Assembly (NCBI GenBank): GCA_021731185.1
Contig: JAKFXW010000161.1
Coordinates: 1 to 12,904, forward strand
Direction: 5' to 3'
Origin: Gallionellaceae bacterium
GTDB lineage: Bacteria; Pseudomonadota; Gammaproteobacteria; Burkholderiales; Gallionellaceae
DNA: 12,904 nt
Position 1 is the first letter of the stretch, and every line of letters begins with the position of its first letter. The notes below the pieces were generated by a model. That model searched no databases. It was not told where the DNA came from and saw nothing but the letters and a program-made list of their open reading frames with translations. The position numbers and the translations under genes are program-made. Shown piece by piece: positions 8,001-12,904 of the stretch.

Positions 8001-9086
8001 AACATTGGTATGACGCATAACTTTGCACCGATCATAATCAATTGTATGCACGGAAGTACAATGGAAAACAATCCACATAAGAATGCATACGACTGTGGTG
8101 CGGTGAGCGGTGATCATAGTGGTCCGAATGCGCGCACTATGGCTGCAATGTGCAATCGTCCTTTGGTGCGCGAGGGTTTACGCAAAAAAGGCATCGACAT
8201 ACCTGATGACACATGGTTTGTTGGGGGTGAACACAATACCACTAGTGACCTTATTACGCTGTATGACACGCAGGATGTACCAGTACACTTGAGGGAGAAG
8301 TTTGAGATTGTGGCAAGCGATTTGGTGTATGCAGGTAAAAAAGCTGCGCGTGAGCGTTGCCGCAGGTTTGCCTCTGCGCCCAAGGATGCCTCCCCGGAAG
8401 TTTCCTATCACCATGTGGTGGGGCGCTCTGTGGACTTTAGCCAAACGCGTCCAGAATATGGTCACTGCACGAACGCGTTTGCTGTGGTCGGTCGCCGTTC
8501 GGTATTGCAAGGGGTATTCTTTGATCGTAGGGGGTTTGGTATTTCGTATGATCCCACAATCGACCCGGATGGCAAAATATTGGAACGTACTTTACTGGCA
8601 GTAGGTCCAGTGGGGGCTGGTATTAATCTGGAATTCTATTTTTCAACTGTAGATCACACAGGGTACGGCTGTGATACAAAAGTACCTCATAACGTGACAG
8701 GCATGATAGGCGTGATGAACGGGGCACATGGCGATCTCGAAACGGGTCTGCCTAGACAAGTGACGTATATTCACGAACCCATGCGTCTGCAGCTTTTTGT
8801 GGAAGTGAATCCAGGCATTGCAGTCGAAATTTACAAGCGCCAACCCGCTATTCAACAGTTACTGAATAAAGAGTGGGTGCTTTTAACAGTTATTGATCCA
8901 GATACTGGTGATTTCATTCAGTTCTTTCCGAACGGTGTGGGTTTCGCCAAGTGGGAAAAGCCACTCACACCATTACCTGTGGTTAACGAATCATTTGAAT
9001 GGTACAAGGGCAAGTATCAGAAATTCCTGCCGCCATGTTTTATTAAAGAGCCAACAGCACGTTGGGATCAAAGAGGGAGAGCATGA
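5094..9086 (+). CDS. dabA: DabA-type inorganic carbon transporter subunit (DUF2309/UPF0753), long form
   Basis: 1330-residue protein, longer than the roughly 800-1100 aa I associate with the family. DabA is a peripheral protein with a beta-carbonic-anhydrase-like zinc site that hydrates CO2 in an energy-coupled, one-way manner with a NuoL-like partner. The predicted zinc ligands known from Halothiobacillus DabA are all present with correct spacing: C791 and D793 in the FCIDERE motif (R795 completes the Asp-Arg pair), H986 in CMHGSTMENNP and C1001 in AYDCGA, followed by DDTWFVGGEHNT and, near the C-terminus, YFSTVDHTGYG and VPHNVTGMIGVMNG. The N-terminal family motif TFVHNNTLFGLQ (41-52) is recognisable. 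The first 30 residues include nine His. A hydrophobic stretch near 885-905 may contact membrane. Shine-Dalgarno AGGAG lies 10 bases before ATG. The stop overlaps the next gene, implying translational coupling to the NuoL-like subunit. Confidence 0.93.
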   Translation: MSDHHAEGDHGHGIHDKRHYLKHAVEHYCHMLSEQGPLNITFVHNNTLFGLQGQDLHFEEAIKESQRVRGAKGFYDNDVYRDWYKAGRINDDDLAVALRRRNDIKDKLDEVVVTVGGRAVKLEEVYAANIVNGAEPLGAGMLRHEVFQNDALSTFRADVPETVRKVLIEKSGKDLATGLSNIGRNWTFADWVKAHTNLDLPGQIQAHTVAQVAGEHPSGNVASADSSMRAMGIPQDRYAAYLGCVDKQFAHLSPAPTVEQRDQLRALWLNSEAELVDVISRRHFGVRGTVDSIKTHFNKNPEAYSVLSLWSATLGVYGLSDPLSPTDPVHFMARDADNGMTEALSEQFRLMQSWGGPAVPLNAELHGEIDALIRSQLSALKEGVEKGEVSAIETAHLCWILLHDIGHNHLNRRGLSALKSLISVIEKDEEYAPLMEKLHLADPREKMLAHCRNDLADQIESFGKGRNHADFLKTVTGEDVVERVNRYMIKISAAFTDEGLAAWHMPGRILGFYDAWRNLALHERSFDFDDLTGWRDALHHLPTLAEDAVLYCLEQLGIKQDQWGEYCARSLFRLKNWAAMMFWHELHPTRKKQVMHPTNAMQYLAVRLFYELLLVRKTCKTVWQIDANADSINHYFTSHPSEYFVRRELYAGNLSDNLAQEARALVSNKSYSGGDEDDHWKILADMIWAWRESDGSDLRSGHNIYKSAWPVFHLAQLLGISGAELRDSGLDGAEKLLNALNSLPPTSHGIIWLLAMERHYHDEITNAFKQNHGKGRWRTRHKRPKAQVIFCIDEREESIHRAFDELDPEYETFGAAGFTGVVHDYQGLDWHDSKPLCPQVRVPAHRTFEVPRDAAFSTTAPLHKKRYRWLEAAHNAYWEAKRNVLSSYFIIDLFGFLMALPLVGRVFFPVKYFAGMEKLHQVVVPPVETEVFFKRATEADIQKYGFNPIGKPIGYTDEEQVNMMEALLRNIGMTHNFAPIIINCMHGSTMENNPHKNAYDCGAVSGDHSGPNARTMAAMCNRPLVREGLRKKGIDIPDDTWFVGGEHNTTSDLITLYDTQDVPVHLREKFEIVASDLVYAGKKAARERCRRFASAPKDASPEVSYHHVVGRSVDFSQTRPEYGHCTNAFAVVGRRSVLQGVFFDRRGFGISYDPTIDPDGKILERTLLAVGPVGAGINLEFYFSTVDHTGYGCDTKVPHNVTGMIGVMNGAHGDLETGLPRQVTYIHEPMRLQLFVEVNPGIAVEIYKRQPAIQQLLNKEWVLLTVIDPDTGDFIQFFPNGVGFAKWEKPLTPLPVVNESFEWYKGKYQKFLPPCFIKEPTARWDQRGRA

Positions 9087-9088
9087 TG
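9073..9088 (+). promoter_or_regulatory. Ribosome binding site and overlapping stop/start deciding the NuoL-like start
   Basis: GAGGGAG (9073-9079) precedes two consecutive ATG codons (9083-9085 and 9086-9088) that overlap the dabA stop TGA (9084-9086). An upstream TTG at 9062 is in frame but has no Shine-Dalgarno and would add only seven non-hydrophobic residues, so it is rejected. The 9083 ATG has the classic ATGA overlap, while 9086 has better spacing (6 bases from GGAG). They differ by one Met. Confidence 0.7.
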
Positions 9089-11467
9089 GACTATAACTTG
9101 ATAGTAACGCTTATTGTCGCGTTGCCTTTGTTGGCAACGGTAATAAACGGACTGAATTTATTGGCGGGTGATAAGTTTCATTACAAGACAGTACAAAATA
9201 TTACCTTCAACGCGATTTTGCTCTCTTTTATAGGGTCAGTTTGGGTATTCATGCAAGTATTGGATGACCCAACACCGAAACAGGTCCACCTCTATTCTTG
9301 GCTGGTGAGCGGGGATGTCAAAATCAACATTGGTTTCATGATCGATACGCTATCCGCAATCATGATGTTGGTAGTGACTGGCTTCAGCGTGCTGGTTGCT
9401 CGCTTCTCTATTAATTACATGCATGGCGATTATAGTTTTACTCGTTACTTTACAGCGTTGGCATTGTTTGTTTATGCCATGTTGATATTGGTGATGGGCA
9501 ATAACTTTGTCATGTTGTTTATAGGCTGGGAAACCGTCGGGGTATGCTCATATTTGCTGATAGGCCACTACTATCAGCGTATTTCTGCATCACGTGCAGG
9601 TACCAAAGCTTTCTTGATGAACCGTGTTGGTGATGCCGGATTTTTGATGGGTCTCTTCATCATGGCCACCTATTTTGGTAGTGTTGATTACGCTGAGGTT
9701 CTCTCAAAAGCTCCGGGCATGGATAGTGGTGTTGCAACAGCGATTGGATTATGCCTATTGCTAGGCGCAATTGGTAAATCAGCCCAGTTACCATTGGGTA
9801 CGTGGCTATCAAAAGCGATGGAAGGCCCAACGCCTTCAAGCGCGTTGATTCATGCTGCAACCATGGTGACGGCAGGCATATACATGATAGTTCGCAGTCA
9901 TGCCATATATGACATGGCACCGAACGCATTGCTGGTAATAGCGATTGTTGGTGCCTTGACCGCTGTATATGGCGGACTGGTCGGCTTGGTTGTCACAGAC
10001 ATTAAAGGGATACTTGCCTTTTCTACCACCACCCAACTTGGATTGATGTTCCTTGCTTGTGGTTTGGGTGCATATGCTGTTGCCATCTTTCATCTGGTAG
10101 CACATGCATTTTTGAAGAGTTTCTTATTTTTGACTGCGCCCTCAATACTTATGCACATGCACGGCTCGGGTGATCCTGCTGAAAAAGACACGGCAGGCCC
10201 CCCTGCTCCGGTATTTCGACTCATCTTGGTGGGTACGGTAGCACTGGCGTTAGTGCCGTTCTTGGCGGGTTGGTGGACAACAGATTTGACCATCGGTAAT
10301 GGAAATTTACAGAATTTCATTTTAGCTGCGGTAGGCATGATGGCTGTATTTGCAACCATTTACTACGCAAAAAAAATGATGGCACACTCTTTTGCCGAGC
10401 ATGGTGCAGCCGCTGAACATAGTCATGCAGGGCATAATCATGATGATGACGGTCACGGGCACGGGCATAGCCACGGACACGAGTCTGGTCATCATGCTAC
10501 GCCGGGAAGTGGAATGTTGGGACCGATCATCACATTGGCAGTTTTGGCCATGCTGGGGTTGACTTTCGGATTGTTACCCGGTGGTGTAGATAGCACTTGG
10601 TTCAATCAGTTTATGTCCCCTGTGGTATCCGTTCAGGATAGCCAGCCAGGTGGTAACCCAATATTGGCATATATGCTGTTTGGTTCCATCGGTCTGTTAT
10701 TGTTGGCGTCATGGTTTACTGCGTTGTATATGGATCGCTTTAAACCTGAGCTATCAGTGGTGTTAATAAAACTCCGCTGGGCATATGCACTGGTAGTTAA
10801 CCGTTTTTATCTGGACGAGATTTATGATGCATTGTTTATACGCTCTACAAAACGGTTAGGAATGCTTCTTGATCGTTTTGACAGCAAGGTAATTGATCGC
10901 ATTGTTGGAACGCCGGTTGATGCTACACGCGTAAGCACAGCATTAACTACATGGGAGCAGCGGTATTTAAGCGCTCGTGGAGCAAATACGGGTGATGAAT
11001 CTACGGGCACTCCGAATATATCCAATGAGAGTGCTGGTGTTGTTGGGTGGTTAGCTGGTGTCAATGCTCAGGCAGCAGGTTGGGCAGGGAAAGGGGCAGT
11101 TTCTCCCGTATCCGGTGTGGCAAGTAAAATGACTCATATTGCCGGAGCTGAAGAAAATATTGAGAATCAAGGTGCCGGCGTTGCTGGCTGGGTGACTCAA
11201 AATGCTGCGTACGACACCGCTTGGGTAGAAAAGCACATCATCGGGAAGAGTTCCGGAATTATCGGTTCGATTACAGATGTCTTTGCCTCCGTCTCAGCCT
11301 GGTTAGAGCATCATTTGTTTGGCGAAGGGGTCAACGTAGGTATTCCATATACAAGCAATATGTTTGCTCGTGTATTGCTGCGTATTGAAGCCTTTATCAG
11401 CAAGCCAGCCATTGCTATTATTTTGGGCATTCTCTTTGCTGTTCTGATTTATGGGGTACTGAAATGA
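9083..11467 (+). CDS. NuoL-like proton-channel subunit, DabB-like partner of DabA
   Basis: 794 residues if started at the ATG overlapping the dabA stop. Longer than typical complex I NuoL (about 610-680) and much longer than the short DabB of minimal DAB systems. Antiporter-family residues are intact: E150 in GWETVGVCSYLLIG, Asp in NRVGDAG, K232 in GKSAQLPLGTW, the GPTPSSALIHAATMV signature and K345 in HAFLKSFLFL. At the TM12 position of the usual NuoL FFSKDEIL motif it has WWTTDLTI: Asp (D401) is kept, but the neighbouring Lys and Glu are lost. A cytoplasmic or periplasmic loop at 435-471 holds 13 His with an Asp cluster. After YLDEIYDALF (start of the lateral-helix region) there are nearly 200 residues before the last membrane helix, including a diverged internal repeat. 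Gene order (ATGA overlaps on both sides) makes it the obvious membrane partner of DabA. A true complex I NuoL is less likely. Confidence 0.9.
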   Translation: MMDYNLIVTLIVALPLLATVINGLNLLAGDKFHYKTVQNITFNAILLSFIGSVWVFMQVLDDPTPKQVHLYSWLVSGDVKINIGFMIDTLSAIMMLVVTGFSVLVARFSINYMHGDYSFTRYFTALALFVYAMLILVMGNNFVMLFIGWETVGVCSYLLIGHYYQRISASRAGTKAFLMNRVGDAGFLMGLFIMATYFGSVDYAEVLSKAPGMDSGVATAIGLCLLLGAIGKSAQLPLGTWLSKAMEGPTPSSALIHAATMVTAGIYMIVRSHAIYDMAPNALLVIAIVGALTAVYGGLVGLVVTDIKGILAFSTTTQLGLMFLACGLGAYAVAIFHLVAHAFLKSFLFLTAPSILMHMHGSGDPAEKDTAGPPAPVFRLILVGTVALALVPFLAGWWTTDLTIGNGNLQNFILAAVGMMAVFATIYYAKKMMAHSFAEHGAAAEHSHAGHNHDDDGHGHGHSHGHESGHHATPGSGMLGPIITLAVLAMLGLTFGLLPGGVDSTWFNQFMSPVVSVQDSQPGGNPILAYMLFGSIGLLLLASWFTALYMDRFKPELSVVLIKLRWAYALVVNRFYLDEIYDALFIRSTKRLGMLLDRFDSKVIDRIVGTPVDATRVSTALTTWEQRYLSARGANTGDESTGTPNISNESAGVVGWLAGVNAQAAGWAGKGAVSPVSGVASKMTHIAGAEENIENQGAGVAGWVTQNAAYDTAWVEKHIIGKSSGIIGSITDVFASVSAWLEHHLFGEGVNVGIPYTSNMFARVLLRIEAFISKPAIAIILGILFAVLIYGVLK
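11024..11224 (+). repeat. Diverged internal protein repeat in the NuoL-like C-terminal arm
   Basis: Residues 648-667 (NESAGVVGWLAGVNAQAAGW) and 695-714 (NQGAGVAGWVTQNAAYDTAW) align without gaps with 8 of 20 identities, including AGV, GW and the closing Trp. A looser third element (AWLEHHLFGEGVN) resembles AWVEKHIIG that follows the second copy. The similarity is at protein level only; the DNA is not an obvious tandem repeat. Confidence 0.45.
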
Positions 11468-12904
11468 TAATAAATCAAATATCCGAAATTTTTGCGTCTG
11501 ATCAAATAGGGTTTCCTATTCTCAGCGTGCTGATATGGTTGCCAGTTGCAACAATGATTCTATTGGCCTTCATTCGCAATGACACGTTGGCTCGATTACT
11601 AGCACTGACCAGTACGGCGGTTGAGTTAATGTTGGCCTTGCTGGTTTGGTTCAAGTTTGCAAATGGCACGGCAGACATGCAGTTTGTTGAGCATGTGGGT
11701 ATCTATCAGTTGGGTATAGATGGCATAAGCGTTCTGTTCTTGCCTGTCACCGCATTACTGATGATTTTAACAGTCATGTATTCCGAGCCGGCAGTCAAAT
11801 CCGGAAGTCAGCGTCATTATTTGATGGCGATGCTGGGCTTTGAAGCGTGCATGATGGGAGCTTTTTCATCTGTTGACCTGTTGTTGTTCTGGGTGTTCTT
11901 CGCTGCTGAGATTGTACCTAGCTACTTCCTCATTTCACATTTTGGTACAGGTAAGCAACGTATTGGGGTAGCTAAGACATACTTGGCTTATATGGCCGTA
12001 GCGTCAGGTTTGGTATTGGCTGGTTTGATGCTACTGTCAGGTGCGGCTGGAGGTGAATCAACCTTCGACTGGATTAAGCTGATGAATTCCACTATTCCTG
12101 CTGGTGCTCAGGCAACAATATTTTTGCTGTTGTTTTTGGGTCTGGCTATCAAAGCGCCGCTGTTCCCATTTCATACCTGGATGCCTAAAGTTCTTGAGCA
12201 AGGGCCTATTGTGGGAATGAGCGTTTACCTCGTAGGTGTAAAGCTCGGTACGTATGCTTTCCTGCGGTTTGTTATTCCATTGCTACCAGAAGCCTCGCAT
12301 GAATGGCTGTGGCTGATGGCAACACTGGGTGTAATAGGAATTGTATATGGCTCGTTGATTGCCCTGATCCAAACCAACTTGCGTCGCCTGTTGGCATTTA
12401 CCGTGCTGGCGCACGGAGGGGTGGTAATGCTGGGCCTGTTTTCCTTGAATTTTGTGGGATTCCAAGGCGGATTGTTGCAAATGATTAACCTCGGATTAGT
12501 ATCCGCGGGCTTGTTCTTTATAGCCGGGTTTTTGCACACACGTATGGGGCAACCGGATACCAGCGGTATGGGTGGCATCGGTCAATTTGCTCCCATCATG
12601 GCATTTGCATTTCTGACCATCGGGCTGGCTGGAGTAGGTATGCCAGGCACGAGTGGATTTAACGGGGAACACTTGGTGATGATCGGCGCATTTAAGATGC
12701 ACTGGTTAATGGCTTTAGCTGTGGGCGGTGGCACTTTCCTGGCAGCAGCGTATTTCCTGTGGTTTTACCAGCGCGCATTTTTGGGCAATGTGGGGAATCC
12801 TGCGGTACGCACGATGCGAGATTTAACCAGCTTGGAAATGGTTATTGCGGGTGCCGTGATGGGCGTAATTTTCTGGATTGGTCTTGCTACCACACCATTT
12901 CTGC
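11464..12904 (+). CDS. Second NuoM-like proton-channel subunit, divergent, 3' end outside window
   Basis: 480 codons are open from ATG 11464 (overlapping the upstream TGA as ATGA) to the window edge. A GGGG 7 bases upstream is the only Shine-Dalgarno candidate, so translation is probably coupled to the NuoL-like gene. The protein starts MIINQISEIFASDQIGFPIL and is full of hydrophobic helices. Key channel residues are kept: E149 in FFAAEIVPSYFL, K230 in GLAIKAPLFPFHTW, K260 in VGVKLG, H317 in VLAHGG and E402 in GFNGEH. The family signature after TM7 is altered: where NuoM-1 has LPLAHVEAPVPVS, this has MPKVLEQGPIVGMS, so the conserved His and Ala-Pro are missing. Only a short C-terminal tail should be missing if it is NuoM-length. 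It is probably a third antiporter-like module of the DabA complex; a specialised paralogue of NuoM or NuoN is the alternative description. Confidence 0.88.
   Translation, partial: MIINQISEIFASDQIGFPILSVLIWLPVATMILLAFIRNDTLARLLALTSTAVELMLALLVWFKFANGTADMQFVEHVGIYQLGIDGISVLFLPVTALLMILTVMYSEPAVKSGSQRHYLMAMLGFEACMMGAFSSVDLLLFWVFFAAEIVPSYFLISHFGTGKQRIGVAKTYLAYMAVASGLVLAGLMLLSGAAGGESTFDWIKLMNSTIPAGAQATIFLLLFLGLAIKAPLFPFHTWMPKVLEQGPIVGMSVYLVGVKLGTYAFLRFVIPLLPEASHEWLWLMATLGVIGIVYGSLIALIQTNLRRLLAFTVLAHGGVVMLGLFSLNFVGFQGGLLQMINLGLVSAGLFFIAGFLHTRMGQPDTSGMGGIGQFAPIMAFAFLTIGLAGVGMPGTSGFNGEHLVMIGAFKMHWLMALAVGGGTFLAAAYFLWFYQRAFLGNVGNPAVRTMRDLTSLEMVIAGAVMGVIFWIGLATTPFL

Noticed and set aside
7191..8117. 308-codon open frame on the minus strand inside dabA
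   Set aside because: It lies opposite the most conserved zinc-site part of dabA, has an odd composition (many His, Cys, and short hydrophobic bits without a pattern) and matches no family I know; it is a shadow frame.
9062..9082. TTG at 9062 as start of the NuoL-like gene
   Set aside because: No Shine-Dalgarno precedes it, and the ATG at 9083/9086 has GAGGGAG at good spacing and a typical stop/start overlap.
3512..12904. Part of an ordinary complex I (nuo) operon
   Set aside because: Order and content do not fit: dabA sits between NuoM and NuoL, a second NuoM follows NuoL, and no NuoA-K or NuoN is seen. Complex I genes could still lie to the right of the window.
3512..12904. Mrp/Mnh multisubunit Na+/H+ antiporter operon
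   Set aside because: No small MrpB, C, E, F or G subunits are present, and dabA is not an Mrp component.
1..12904. CRISPR array, tRNA, insertion sequence or attachment site
   Set aside because: No regularly spaced direct repeats, cloverleaf-like segments, transposase frames or terminal inverted repeats were found on reading through the window.

Overview
The window looks like a chromosomal segment of an autotrophic, probably chemolithoautotrophic, proteobacterium. A betaproteobacterium of the Nitrosomonadales/Gallionellaceae type would fit the moderate GC content, the proteobacterial-type YbiT and the combination of inorganic-carbon transport genes, but the taxonomy is an inference and no rRNA or other marker gene is present. 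Apart from the partial ybiT on the minus strand at the left edge, every gene reads on the plus strand.

Layout: (1) 1-753, minus strand: the N-terminal 251 codons of a YbiT-type ABC-F ATPase, probably an unrelated neighbour. (2) 754-1406: an AT-rich divergent intergenic region with no credible gene but several inverted repeats and one reasonable sigma-70-like promoter candidate reading towards the transporter. (3) 1407-3173: a SulP/SLC26-type anion (probably bicarbonate) transporter with a C-terminal STAS domain. (4) 3174-3511: a non-coding gap with two or three inverted repeats. (5) 3512-4975: a complete NuoM-like proton-channel subunit with all the usual key Lys and Glu residues, followed by a hairpin and T-rich stretch. 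(6) 5094-9086: a very long (1330 aa) DabA/DUF2309 protein with an intact predicted beta-carbonic-anhydrase-like zinc site. (7) 9083-11467: a NuoL-like subunit (DabB-like role) with a His-rich loop and an enlarged C-terminal arm. (8) 11464 to the window end: a second, divergent NuoM-like subunit, cut off by the window.

Interpretation: genes 5-8 look like an energy-coupled CO2/bicarbonate accumulation complex. DabA would hydrate CO2 vectorially at a zinc site, and the membrane subunits NuoL, NuoM-1 and NuoM-2 would couple this to the proton (or sodium) gradient. The upstream SulP transporter would bring in bicarbonate directly. This differs from the minimal two-gene DAB (one short NuoL-like protein plus DabA). 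With three antiporter-like subunits around one DabA-type protein, it resembles in logic, though not in homology of the hydration subunit, the cyanobacterial NDH-1 CO2-uptake complexes (NdhD/NdhF plus Cup proteins). dabA, the NuoL gene and NuoM-2 overlap by a few bases and are almost certainly co-translated. No complex I electron-input subunits, no RuBisCO, no carboxysome genes and no LysR-type regulator lie within the window.
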